Shown in pieces: positions 24,679-33,426 of a stretch of DNA of 64,000 bases. Both the position numbers and the translations under genes were made by a program. Each line of letters starts with the position of its first letter. The stretch's first letter is position 1. Origin of the DNA: Rhodococcoides kyotonense (lineage in GTDB: Bacteria > Actinomycetota > Actinomycetes > Mycobacteriales > Mycobacteriaceae); contig NZ_LVHI01000038.1 in NCBI RefSeq assembly GCF_001645385.1, forward strand, positions 60,162 to 124,161, read 5' to 3'. Under the pieces are notes generated by a model. It worked only from the letters and a program-made list of their open reading frames with translations. It had not been told where the DNA came from and did not search any database.

Positions 24679-25485
24679 TCATACGGAAGCGACTGGGACA
24701 TCACGCCCAGCTTCGGCTTTCCCCGGCTTCTCCCTTACCAGGGTCGGCATACTCTCGACGGCCGCCCGCCGAATCCACCGCCGGGGATCACGGGCGAACG
24801 TGAAGTCGAACCGGGCGAGCACCGTCCGCCGGGCCAGGGCGAACAGGACCGCCGTGCCCGTGACGGCCATCCATGTCGGCATGGGATACAGCGCGAGGCG
24901 CTCACCGAGGCCGAAGTGCAGCGTCTGTGCGACCATCAGGATTGCGCCCACCACTCCGACCGCCGCACACAGAGCGGACCACACTGCGACCAGTCGTCGT
25001 TCGTGCCACAGATGCCATGCGATCAACACGAGCACGACATGCCGGGCGATGAACCCGGGAAGTACCGCGGTCCAGTGGACGATCGTGCCGTCGTTCGCGG
25101 GGAACAGGCCAGTCGCGGCGGTACTGACGGCAATGACGACCGCAAGCGAGAGGATCCACTTCTTCTCGCGGCCGCTTCTGATGTGTCGGTGAAGAAACAC
25201 CGCGCCGACCAGCGTAAGGGCGCCGAGCACGATGAACGACGAGTTCATCACGTCGTGCATCGGTGAACACGAGTCGACGTCGCACGTGGTGACCCCGAGA
25301 GAGCTGATCGAATCTCGGGCGAAGCTGTACGGCGTGTTCCAGGCCGCGGCGGTGAATACCTCTGCCAACAGATAGGCGAACGAGAGTATCCAGGCCGTCC
25401 CCGCTGCCAGATGACGAAGGTTGTGGGTTCGGCGTTCGTGACTGATGAGAAACTCCCTGTCGCGTCGAGCGTGGTTCCGGCACAC
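24679..25485 (-). CDS. DUF998 integral membrane protein
   Basis: The product (268 residues from the GTG at 25485) has about six hydrophobic segments and the DUF998 motif: SFARDSISSLGVTTC with C-x-SPMH and MNSSF following. DUF998 proteins are polytopic membrane proteins of unknown function, often near transporters or regulators. The start is uncertain: an in-frame GTG at 25530 is possible, and neither has a clear Shine-Dalgarno. It is divergent from the kdp operon and convergent with the EAL gene, leaving 113 bases with a weak 8-base inverted repeat but no clear terminator. Confidence 0.75.
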   Translation of the reverse strand: MCRNHARRDREFLISHERRTHNLRHLAAGTAWILSFAYLLAEVFTAAAWNTPYSFARDSISSLGVTTCDVDSCSPMHDVMNSSFIVLGALTLVGAVFLHRHIRSGREKKWILSLAVVIAVSTAATGLFPANDGTIVHWTAVLPGFIARHVVLVLIAWHLWHERRLVAVWSALCAAVGVVGAILMVAQTLHFGLGERLALYPMPTWMAVTGTAVLFALARRTVLARFDFTFARDPRRWIRRAAVESMPTLVREKPGKAEAGRDVPVASV

Positions 25486-25554
25486 CCTACGGCCCGAACC
25501 TGAGAGCCTGCCCGAAATGACCAGTGCCACTCTCAGGTTCGCGTCGGGAACCGG

Positions 25555-25618
25555 ACGGTCGGTACCGTAAGAATGTCGTCAAGAACGCACGGTCGGTCCG
25601 TAAGGAGCTCGTAAGAAT
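25555..25618. promoter_or_regulatory. Direct repeats upstream of the kdp operon
   Basis: ACGGTCGGTACCGTAAG (25555-25571) is repeated as ACGGTCGGTCCGTAAG (25589-25604), 34 bases on, and CGTAAGAAT recurs at 25610. The CGTAAG cores are 33 and 11 bases apart, whole helical turns. This is the likely site where KdpE, encoded at the end of the operon, binds; that is inference from position and phasing. Confidence 0.5.
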
Positions 25619-25655
25619 CGTCGTCCGGACGCGTCGACGAGCCGAAGCTGGGGTC

Positions 25656-25742
25656 ATGGCCGATATCGCTTACCTAGCCGTCGTACTCGCCGCGTTCGCG
25701 TCGTGCGCGCTCGTCGTACGGGCACTTGGAGCAACACAGTGA
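25656..25742 (+). CDS. Small membrane peptide upstream of kdpF
   Basis: This 28-residue open frame, MADIAYLAVVLAAFASCALV then VRALGATQ, is a single hydrophobic helix. GTGA overlap joins it to kdpF, and GCTGGGGTC precedes its ATG. Other actinobacteria and Gram-negatives have comparable short hydrophobic genes before kdpF, so it is probably real and may be a Kdp accessory subunit. The function is unknown, and the length makes gene finders miss it. Confidence 0.6.
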   Translation: MADIAYLAVVLAAFASCALVVRALGATQ

Positions 25743-25840
25743 TCACGTATTCAGGAGTCGTGAGCGTCGTGGCGATCGCACTCGCAGCAGTCACGGTCGT
25801 CTACCTGCTGATCGCTCTGCTCGACCCCGAGAGGTTCTGA
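25739..25840 (+). CDS. kdpF: Kdp complex small subunit KdpF
   Basis: This 33-residue peptide is a single transmembrane helix ending in LLIALLDPERF, the KdpF tail (L-x-PE-x-F). KdpF stabilises the KdpABC pump in the membrane. It starts with a GTG inside the stop of the preceding small gene and ends 7 bases before kdpA. It is too short for standard ORF cut-offs. Confidence 0.93.
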   Translation: MITYSGVVSVVAIALAAVTVVYLLIALLDPERF

Positions 25841-25847
25841 CGCCGAC

Positions 25848-27533
25848 ATGAATCCTGCGCTTCTCGCGGGCCTGCAGATCGCTGCTGTGATCGCCGTGCT
25901 CGCACTCGTCTACGTGCCGTTGGGTGACTACATGGCCCGCGTGTTCGACGGCACCCGCGATCTACGGCTCGAAGCGGTGACCTATCGCCTCTGCCGCATC
26001 GATCGACGGACCGAACAGACCTGGGTCGGCTACGCAGGCAGCCTGCTCGCCTTCTCGGCGGCCTCGGTGCTGTTTCTATATGTGCTGCAGCGGATTCAAG
26101 GCGTTCTCCCGCTGAACGACGGGTTGCCCGGAGTGAGTCCGGCCGTCGCGTTCAACACCGCCGTTTCGTTCGTCAGCAACACCAACTGGCAGTCCTATGT
26201 ACCCGAGACGACGATGTCGAATCTGACGCAGCCGCTCGGCCTCGCCGTGCAGAACTTCGTGTCCGCGGCGGTCGGTATGGCGGTGGCGGTCGCCCTGGTA
26301 CGTGGATTCGTGCGCGTACGAAGTGGCGGCGAGATCGGCAACTTCTGGGTCGACCTCACCCGGGGAACGCTGCGGATTCTGCTTCCGATCTCCTTCGTCA
26401 TCGCCCTGGTGCTGCTGACACAAGGTGTCGTGCAATCGTTTTCGTCGGGTTTCACCGCGCACGGGCTGGACGGATCGATGACGAACACCGCACTTGCACC
26501 TGCTGCATCGCAGGAGGCCATCAAGGTGCTGGGGACCAACGGTGGCGGAATCTTCGCCGCCAACTCGGCACACCCGTTCGAGAATCCGACGCCATTGAGC
26601 AACATCGTTCAGATCATCGCGCTGCTGCTGATTCCCGTCTGCCTGACGCGAACGTTCGGCACCATGGTCGGAAGTCGCAAGCAGGGTCTGACGGTACTGG
26701 CCGTCATGGCGACGCTGTGGGGATGCTTGCTCGCGGTCACGCTCGCCGCCGAATCCGGCACCCGCGGGATCGCTGCGAACGCGGCGGGCGCGATGATGGA
26801 GGGCAAAGAGGTACGGTTCGGTATCCCCGGCTCCGTGCTCTACGCCGTCTCGACGACCGGAACCTCCACGGGCGCAGTCAATGCCGCGCACGACAGCATG
26901 TCTCCGCTCGGTGGAGGGGCGGTCCTGCTGAACATGCTGTTCGGAGAGATCGCGCCCGGCGGCGTCGGTACCGGCCTCTACGGGATGCTGATCCTCGCCG
27001 TAGTCGCGGTGTTCGTCGGTGGACTTCTCGTCGGACGCACCCCGGAATTCCTCGGCAAGAAACTCGGTCGACGCGAGATCACGATGGCGGCCCTGTCGGT
27101 GCTGGTCATGCCCGCGCTCGTGCTCGTAGGCACCGCCGTCACCGTCGTTCTGGACTCCACCACAGGGTTTCAGGGCAACTCGGGTGACCCGGGCACTCCA
27201 GGGTCGATCCACGGGTTCACCGAGGTTCTGTACGCCTACGCGTCGGCCGCCAACAACAACGGAAGCGCGTTCGGTGGCCTGACGGTCACGAGCGACTGGT
27301 TCCAGACGTCCCTGGGCCTTGCGATGCTGTTCGGCAGGTTCCTGCCGATCGTCTTCGTGCTGGCGCTCGCCGGCTCCCTCGTCAAGAGCAGGCGTACGGC
27401 CACCGACGTCGGAACGCTGCCGACCACCGGTCCTCTGTTCGGCACGTTGCTCCTCGGCTCGGCGGTCCTCGTCGCCGCCCTCACCTTCTTCCCCGCCCTC
27501 GCTCTGGGCCCGATCGCGGAGGCGATGCAATGA
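25848..27533 (+). CDS. kdpA: Potassium-transporting ATPase subunit A
   Basis: The 561-residue potassium-binding channel subunit has four pore-loop repeats: FVSNTNWQSY (first), GTNGGGIFAANSAHPFENP, STTGTSTGAVNAAHDSMS, and NNNGSAFGGLT (last), each carrying the glycine needed for K+ selectivity. It is a member of the SKT superfamily and holds K+ for KdpB-driven uptake under potassium limitation. Its TGA overlaps the ATG of kdpB. Length and motifs are normal. Confidence 0.97.
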   Translation: MNPALLAGLQIAAVIAVLALVYVPLGDYMARVFDGTRDLRLEAVTYRLCRIDRRTEQTWVGYAGSLLAFSAASVLFLYVLQRIQGVLPLNDGLPGVSPAVAFNTAVSFVSNTNWQSYVPETTMSNLTQPLGLAVQNFVSAAVGMAVAVALVRGFVRVRSGGEIGNFWVDLTRGTLRILLPISFVIALVLLTQGVVQSFSSGFTAHGLDGSMTNTALAPAASQEAIKVLGTNGGGIFAANSAHPFENPTPLSNIVQIIALLLIPVCLTRTFGTMVGSRKQGLTVLAVMATLWGCLLAVTLAAESGTRGIAANAAGAMMEGKEVRFGIPGSVLYAVSTTGTSTGAVNAAHDSMSPLGGGAVLLNMLFGEIAPGGVGTGLYGMLILAVVAVFVGGLLVGRTPEFLGKKLGRREITMAALSVLVMPALVLVGTAVTVVLDSTTGFQGNSGDPGTPGSIHGFTEVLYAYASAANNNGSAFGGLTVTSDWFQTSLGLAMLFGRFLPIVFVLALAGSLVKSRRTATDVGTLPTTGPLFGTLLLGSAVLVAALTFFPALALGPIAEAMQ

Positions 27534-29605
27534 CTGTCGTGACCAGTCCCGAACAGCCCGCGGATATCGAAACCACCGTTCCTGCCGGCAAATTCGACAC
27601 GGACCAACTGTGGACCGCGCTGCCGGGTGCGTTCCGCAAACTCGATCCTCGGCACCTCGCGAGGAACCCCGTCATGTTCGTGGTGTTCCTGGGGTCGGTG
27701 GTGACGACGGTCCTTGCCGTCGGCGACCCCTCCGTCTTCGCGTGGTCGATAGCGGGGTGGCTGTGGTTCACGGTGCTGTTCGCGAATCTCGCCGAATCCG
27801 TAGCGGAAGGGCGTGGCCAAGCGCAGGCCGCGAGCCTGCGCAAGGTCAAGCAGGACACCACCGCGCGACGACGCACCGCGGGCGGAGGCGTCGAGACCGT
27901 ACGCGGCTCCGACCTCGCGATCGGTGACGAGGTGATCGTGGCCGCCGGTGAGACCATCCCGGGTGACGGCGACGTCGTCGAGGGAATCGCCAGCGTCGAC
28001 GAATCGGCGATCACCGGTGAATCGGCCCCCGTGGTCCGCGAAGCCGGCGGCGACCGGTCGGCGGTCACCGGCGGCACGACGGTCCTGTCCGACGAGATCG
28101 TCGTGTCCATCACCGCTGCGCAGGGTGAGACGTTCGTGGACCGGATGATCGGACTCGTCGAAGGGGCGTCTCGTCGGAAGACACCCAACGAGATCGCGCT
28201 GAACATCCTGCTGGCCTCTCTCACGATCGTGTTCCTGCTCGCCGTCGTCGCCATCGGACCGATGAGCGCCTACGCCGGTGACGAACAGGATCCGGTGCGG
28301 TTGATCGCGCTTCTCGTCTGCCTGATCCCGACCACCATCGGAGCGCTGTTGTCCGCCATCGGGATTGCCGGCATGGATCGACTCGTGCAGCGGAACGTCC
28401 TGGCGATGTCCGGCCGGGCGGTCGAGGCTGCCGGTGACATCGACACACTGCTCATGGACAAGACCGGCACGATCACCTACGGAAACCGACGCGCGACCGC
28501 TCTGCACCCGGCGCCCGGGGTCGACGCCGTCGACCTGGCTCGCGCGGCGCGGCTCTCGTCGTTGGCGGACGGCACGCCCGAAGGGCGCAGCATCGTCGAA
28601 TTGTGTTGCAGTGAATTCGATCTGGCGCCGACAGCCGACGCGTCGGAGATCGCCGGTGAGTTCGTTCCCTTCACCGCGCAGACACGGATGAGCGGTATCG
28701 ATATCGGTGACAGCAGGATTCGCAAAGGCGCTGCGGACACCGTCGCCGCATGGATACTCGAGAACGGCGGTACGCCGGTGGACGCCGTGCGCAACACCGT
28801 GCACGACATCGCGCAAGCAGGAGGTACGCCTCTCGTCGTAGCGGAGACGGCCGACGGCTCCTCGACTGTGCTGGGCGTCGTCGAACTGTCCGACGTCGTG
28901 AAGCCGGGAATCGCACACCGCTTCGCGCAACTGCGGGCGATGGGCATTCGGACGGTCATGGTCACGGGCGACAACCCGCTGACCGCGAAAGCGATTGCCG
29001 CAGAGGCCGGTGTCGACGACGTCCTCGCCGAGGCGACGCCGGAGGACAAACTGGCGTTGATCAGGAAGGAACAGGAAGGTGGCAGGCTCGTCGCGATGAC
29101 GGGCGACGGCACCAACGACGCCCCTGCGCTCGCACAGGCCGACGTCGGCGTTGCGATGAACACGGGAACGTCCGCCGCCAAGGAAGCCGGCAACATGGTC
29201 GATCTGGATTCGGATCCGACCAAACTGATCGAGATCGTCGAGATCGGTAAGCAGTTGCTGATCACGCGCGGCGCGTTGACGACGTTCTCCCTGGCCAACG
29301 ATCTGGCCAAGTACTTCGCGATCTTGCCCGCCATGTTCAGTGGGCTGTATCCGCAGCTGAGTGGGTTGAACATCATGCGACTCGCGACGCCCGAGTCGGC
29401 GATCCTGTCGGCGGTCATCTTCAATGCGCTGGTGATCGTCGTGCTGATTCCGTTGGCACTGAAAGGTGTTCGCTATCGCCCGTCGTCGGCTGCCTCGCTG
29501 CTGCGGCGAAACCTGTTGATCTACGGCGTCGGTGGCGTCGTCACGCCGTTCGTCGGCATCTGGCTGATAGATCTTCTCGTCCGACTCGTTCCCGGGATTG
29601 GTTGA
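27530..29605 (+). CDS. kdpB: Potassium-transporting ATPase subunit B
   Basis: The 691-residue P-type ATPase motor has the TGES actuator loop (DESAITGESAPV), the phosphorylation motif with Asp310 in DKTGTITYGNR, the nucleotide-binding GAADTVAAW region, and the hinge TGDGTNDAPALAQADVGVAM. It uses ATP to move K+ through KdpA. It overlaps kdpA by 4 bases and ends 1 base before kdpC. All motifs are intact. Confidence 0.98.
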   Translation: MTVVTSPEQPADIETTVPAGKFDTDQLWTALPGAFRKLDPRHLARNPVMFVVFLGSVVTTVLAVGDPSVFAWSIAGWLWFTVLFANLAESVAEGRGQAQAASLRKVKQDTTARRRTAGGGVETVRGSDLAIGDEVIVAAGETIPGDGDVVEGIASVDESAITGESAPVVREAGGDRSAVTGGTTVLSDEIVVSITAAQGETFVDRMIGLVEGASRRKTPNEIALNILLASLTIVFLLAVVAIGPMSAYAGDEQDPVRLIALLVCLIPTTIGALLSAIGIAGMDRLVQRNVLAMSGRAVEAAGDIDTLLMDKTGTITYGNRRATALHPAPGVDAVDLARAARLSSLADGTPEGRSIVELCCSEFDLAPTADASEIAGEFVPFTAQTRMSGIDIGDSRIRKGAADTVAAWILENGGTPVDAVRNTVHDIAQAGGTPLVVAETADGSSTVLGVVELSDVVKPGIAHRFAQLRAMGIRTVMVTGDNPLTAKAIAAEAGVDDVLAEATPEDKLALIRKEQEGGRLVAMTGDGTNDAPALAQADVGVAMNTGTSAAKEAGNMVDLDSDPTKLIEIVEIGKQLLITRGALTTFSLANDLAKYFAILPAMFSGLYPQLSGLNIMRLATPESAILSAVIFNALVIVVLIPLALKGVRYRPSSAASLLRRNLLIYGVGGVVTPFVGIWLIDLLVRLVPGIG

Positions 29606-29606
29606 C

Positions 29607-30245
29607 ATGCGCTTCGCACACGGTTTTCTTCGTCAGATGCTCGCCGGCTTCGCGGTACTCGCCGTGTTCACCGCTGTTCTCGGCGTCGGTTATCCCGTCG
29701 CTGTGTGGGCCGTCAGCCGTCTGGACACGGAGTCGGCGGAGGGGTCGCCGCTTCGAGACGCTGCAGGATGCGTCGTCGGAAGCTCTCTGGTCGGTGTCGA
29801 TCCACAGGTTCCGGACGGACAGCCCGACCCGTACTTCCACCCCCGCGTCACCGGATCGGTCGCCGACGACGACGCGTTCGCGCCCGGTGACCCGAGTGCC
29901 GCGCTCCCGACCAACCAGGGTCCGAGCAGCGAAACGCTGGCGTCGTTCGTCCAGCAACGCCGTGCCGCTGTCGCAGCGCGTGAGAACGTCGACCCGAGCC
30001 TGGTGCCCGTCGACGCCGTGACGGGATCGGGATCGGGCATCGATCCCGACATCAGTCCCGCCTACGCGGCGTTGCAGATTCCACGGGTGGCCGAGGTGAA
30101 CGGCCTGAGCGTCACCGACGTTCGAGCACTCGTCAACGACTACACGCACGGTCCGCAGTACGGTGTACTCGGGGCGGCTGTGGTGAACGTTCCGCAGCTC
30201 AACGTCGCTCTCGGACTGACTGCGCCGCACTGCAGCCCGGACTAG
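29607..30245 (+). CDS. kdpC: Potassium-transporting ATPase subunit C
   Basis: This 212-residue subunit has one N-terminal transmembrane helix (about residues 8-30) and a periplasmic domain with GSSLVGVDPQVPDGQ, PSNQG-like SAALPTNQGPSS and SGSGIDPDISPAYA, standard for KdpC. It stabilises the KdpAB complex and raises its ATP affinity. The ATG at 29607 comes directly after the kdpB stop. The gene is complete. Confidence 0.96.
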   Translation: MRFAHGFLRQMLAGFAVLAVFTAVLGVGYPVAVWAVSRLDTESAEGSPLRDAAGCVVGSSLVGVDPQVPDGQPDPYFHPRVTGSVADDDAFAPGDPSAALPTNQGPSSETLASFVQQRRAAVAARENVDPSLVPVDAVTGSGSGIDPDISPAYAALQIPRVAEVNGLSVTDVRALVNDYTHGPQYGVLGAAVVNVPQLNVALGLTAPHCSPD

Positions 30246-30254
30246 GAGACGTGC

Positions 30255-32738
30255 ATGGACCAGGAATCCCGCGGGGAGCTGCGGATTTATCTGGGTGCTG
30301 CGCCTGGCGTCGGCAAGACGTACGCGATGCTGGGTGAGGCTCGTCGCCGCCTGGACAGGGGATGCGACGTCGGGGCGGCTCTCGTCGAGACACACGGGCG
30401 CGCGGTGACGGAGGCGGCGCTCGACGGCATCGAAGTCGTCCCGCCGACCGAGATTCCCTACCGCGGCACCGTCGGACGCGAACTCGATCTGGATGCCGTG
30501 CTGGCGCGTCGGCCGGATCTCGTTCTGGTCGACGAGCTCGCGCACACCAACACGCCGGGCTCACGGAACACGAAGCGTTGGCAGGACGTCGAAGTGTTGC
30601 TCGACGCGGGTCTGGACGTCGTGTCGACCCTGAACGTGCAGCACCTCGAGTCGCTCAACGACGTCGTCCAGCAGATCACCGGTGTCGTGCAGCGAGAAAC
30701 GGTCCCGGACAACGTCGTTCGTGCGGCAGCGCAGGTGGAGCTCGTCGACATCACGCCGGAAGCGTTGCGCAGCAGGATGTCCCACGGGAACATCTACAGC
30801 GCCGAGAAGATCGACGCCGCGTTGGACAACTACTTCCGGCGCGGCAATCTGACGGCGCTGCGCGAGCTGGCGTTGCTGTGGATCGCCGATCAGGTCGACG
30901 CGGCGCTCGTGAAATACCGGACCGACGAACACATCACCGACACGTGGGAAGCGCGCGAGCGAGTCGTCGTCGCGGTGACGGGTGGGCCGGAGTCGGAGAC
31001 GCTGGTGCGTCGCGCAAGTCGTGTCGCGTCTCGGTCCAGCGCCGAGCTCATGGTGGTGCACGTCGTGCGCGGCGACGGCCTCGCGGGGGTGTCCGCGCCG
31101 CAGATGGGGGCTGTCCGCACCTTGGCGACGGCCGTCGGCGCGAGCATGCACAGTGTCGTCGGCGACGACGTCCCGACGACGCTGCTGGAATTCGCGCGGG
31201 GCGTCAACGCGACGCAGTTGGTCATCGGCACTTCGCGACGGTCTCGGTTCGCTCGAATCGTCGACGAAGGCATCGGATCGTCCGTCGTGCAGAACTCCGG
31301 AACCATCGACGTGCACATGGTGACGCACGGCGAGACCGGGTTTCGACGACGACGTCTGCGCGTCCATGCGGATTCCCGTGCGCGACGGATGCTGTCGTGG
31401 GTCGCTGCGGTGGCCGTTCCCTGTGTCGCCGCTGCCGTACTCGCGATCGTCGACCCGCAGTTCGACTCGAGCGGTGAGAGCGCGCTGTTCTTCATGGTCG
31501 TGTTGTGCGTGGCTCTCCTCGGAGGGGTTGCGCCCGCGGCACTGTCGGCTCTGATCGCAGGATTTCTGCTCAACTTCTTCTTCACCGCTCCGCGACACAG
31601 CTTCGCGGTCGCCGAGCCCGAGAACTTCGTCGTGACGGTCGTGCTGCTGATAGTCGCCGTCGCCGTCGCGGTTCTGGTGGACACCGCATCGAGACGTGCC
31701 AGGGAGGCACGACGCGCGTCGCGCGAGGCCGAGCTGTTGATGTTGTTCGCCGGCTCCGTGCTGCGCGGTGCAGATCTCGACGCCTTGCTCGAGCGCGTCC
31801 GGGAGACGTACGGGCAGCGGTCGGTGTCGTTGATCGAAGTGTCCACCGGTGACACGGTCGGTAGCGTCGGGGATGTGCCTGCGCCGACCGTCGAACACGC
31901 CGATACGCGAATCGATGCGCCCGCCGGTGATTTCACGATGGTGCTCGCGGGGGCCCGCACCCGTGCGCGTGACCGACGCGTGCTGACGGCCGTCGCCAAT
32001 CAGGCGGCCGGGTTGGTACGACAGGCGAGACTGACCGAGGAGGCCAGCCGTGCCAGTGCGTTGGCCGAGGCGGACGTGCTGCGGCGAGCGCTGCTGTCGG
32101 CCGTCAGCCACGATCTGCGGACGCCTCTGGCCGCGGTCAAAGCCGCGTCGTCGTCGCTGCGCAGCACCGACATCGAGTTCTCTCCCGAGGACACCGCCGA
32201 ACTGCTCGCCACCATCGACGAATCGGCCGATCAACTGACCGCGCTCGTCGGCAACCTCCTGGACTCGTCGCGCTTGCAGGCCGGCGTCGTTCGACCGACC
32301 CTGCAGCCGGTGTACGTCGAGGATGCCGTCCATCGGTCGCTCGTCGGATCGTCGGCTCCGGTCGGGCGGGTACATATCGACGTGGGCGACGTCGAAGTAC
32401 TCGCAGACGTGGGGCTGCTCGAACGGGTGCTGGCCAATCTCGTCGACAACAGCGCGCGTCATGCGCCCGACAGCGACATCCGGATCAGCGCCACGCGCGC
32501 GGGCGAGCGTGCGTCGGTCACGGTCTCCGACGGCGGCCCCGGAATCGCGGAAGGATCGGAGAGCACCATGTTCGACGCGTTCCAGCGACTCGGCGACCGC
32601 AACAACGCGGTCGGAGTCGGGCTCGGACTGTCCGTCGTCAAGGGTTTCGCCGAGGCCATGGGCGGGTCGGTCGTCGCCTCGGGCACCGCGGGCGGCGGGC
32701 TCACGATGACCGTCGAGTTGGGGGCGGTGATCCGATGA
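30255..32738 (+). CDS. kdpD: Sensor histidine kinase KdpD
   Basis: The 827-residue sensor kinase has an N-terminal KdpD domain with Walker A GAAPGVGKT (about 15-23) and DELAHTNTPGS, a USP-like domain (about 235-355), four transmembrane segments (about 375-480), a GAF-like segment, then the kinase: His619 in AVSHDLRTPL, an N-box LVDNSARHA and the DGGPGI/GVGLGLSVVKG ATP lid. It phosphorylates KdpE in response to low K+, osmotic stress or c-di-AMP level. It overlaps kdpE by 4 bases. Confidence 0.97.
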   Translation: MDQESRGELRIYLGAAPGVGKTYAMLGEARRRLDRGCDVGAALVETHGRAVTEAALDGIEVVPPTEIPYRGTVGRELDLDAVLARRPDLVLVDELAHTNTPGSRNTKRWQDVEVLLDAGLDVVSTLNVQHLESLNDVVQQITGVVQRETVPDNVVRAAAQVELVDITPEALRSRMSHGNIYSAEKIDAALDNYFRRGNLTALRELALLWIADQVDAALVKYRTDEHITDTWEARERVVVAVTGGPESETLVRRASRVASRSSAELMVVHVVRGDGLAGVSAPQMGAVRTLATAVGASMHSVVGDDVPTTLLEFARGVNATQLVIGTSRRSRFARIVDEGIGSSVVQNSGTIDVHMVTHGETGFRRRRLRVHADSRARRMLSWVAAVAVPCVAAAVLAIVDPQFDSSGESALFFMVVLCVALLGGVAPAALSALIAGFLLNFFFTAPRHSFAVAEPENFVVTVVLLIVAVAVAVLVDTASRRAREARRASREAELLMLFAGSVLRGADLDALLERVRETYGQRSVSLIEVSTGDTVGSVGDVPAPTVEHADTRIDAPAGDFTMVLAGARTRARDRRVLTAVANQAAGLVRQARLTEEASRASALAEADVLRRALLSAVSHDLRTPLAAVKAASSSLRSTDIEFSPEDTAELLATIDESADQLTALVGNLLDSSRLQAGVVRPTLQPVYVEDAVHRSLVGSSAPVGRVHIDVGDVEVLADVGLLERVLANLVDNSARHAPDSDIRISATRAGERASVTVSDGGPGIAEGSESTMFDAFQRLGDRNNAVGVGLGLSVVKGFAEAMGGSVVASGTAGGGLTMTVELGAVIR

Positions 32739-33418
32739 CGGCAGCGAGGACTCGCGTGCTCGTCGTCGACGACGAGCCGCAGATCGTGCGCGCTCTCCGC
32801 ATCAACCTGCAGGTCAGAGGCTACGAGCTTGCCGTCGCGACGTCGGGAGCCGAGGCGTTGCGTGCGGCGGCCGATTTCCATCCCGAGATCGTCGTTCTGG
32901 ATCTCGGGCTACCCGACATCGACGGTATCGACGTCATCGGCGGCCTGCGGGGATGGACGGACGTGCCGATCGTCGTGTTGTCGGCGCGGACCGACTCGGC
33001 CGACATCGTCGACGCTCTCGACGCCGGTGCCGACGATTTCGTCACCAAACCGTTCGGGATGGACGTGCTGCTCGCGCGCCTCAGAGCGGCGGGGAGGCGT
33101 GGTCCGCATGCGACCGAGAACGCCGTCGTCGTGACCGACGCGTTCACCGTCGACCTGTCGGCGAAAACGGTCACCCGGCACGGGGAGAACGTCCACCTGA
33201 CCCGCACCGAATGGGGTGTGCTCGAACTCCTGGCCCGCAACCGCGGAAAACTGGTGTCGCAGAGAGAAATTCTCCAAGCGGTGTGGGGTCCGCGGCACGA
33301 ACGCGAAACCCATTATCTGCGAATTTATCTCGGACAGCTCAGACAGAAGCTGGAGGACGACCCGTCGCACCCGAAGCATCTGCTCACCGAGACGGGCATG
33401 GGATATCGGTTGCAGTAG
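32735..33418 (+). CDS. kdpE: Response regulator KdpE
   Basis: This 227-residue OmpR/PhoB-type regulator has a receiver domain with acidic pocket VVDDEP and phospho-acceptor D56 in VVLDLGLPD, Lys in VTKPFG, and a C-terminal winged helix (about residues 130-225; LTRTEWGVLELLARNRGKLV). KdpD and KdpE form the two-component system that induces kdpFABC at low potassium. The direct repeats before the operon are its probable target. It is convergent with the ggt gene 8 bases away, with no clear terminator between. Confidence 0.96.
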   Translation: MTAARTRVLVVDDEPQIVRALRINLQVRGYELAVATSGAEALRAAADFHPEIVVLDLGLPDIDGIDVIGGLRGWTDVPIVVLSARTDSADIVDALDAGADDFVTKPFGMDVLLARLRAAGRRGPHATENAVVVTDAFTVDLSAKTVTRHGENVHLTRTEWGVLELLARNRGKLVSQREILQAVWGPRHERETHYLRIYLGQLRQKLEDDPSHPKHLLTETGMGYRLQ

Positions 33419-33426
33419 TGCGGCTA

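Noticed and set aside
27236..29608. Very long open frame antisense to kdpA/kdpB (790 residues)
   Set aside because: It lies entirely opposite intact kdp genes, has no start site, composition of a GC-rich shadow frame (Arg/Asp/Gln rich) and no family motif.
30561..32462. Long open frame antisense to kdpD (633 residues)
   Set aside because: KdpD is complete and motif-rich on the other strand; the antisense frame shows no domain.
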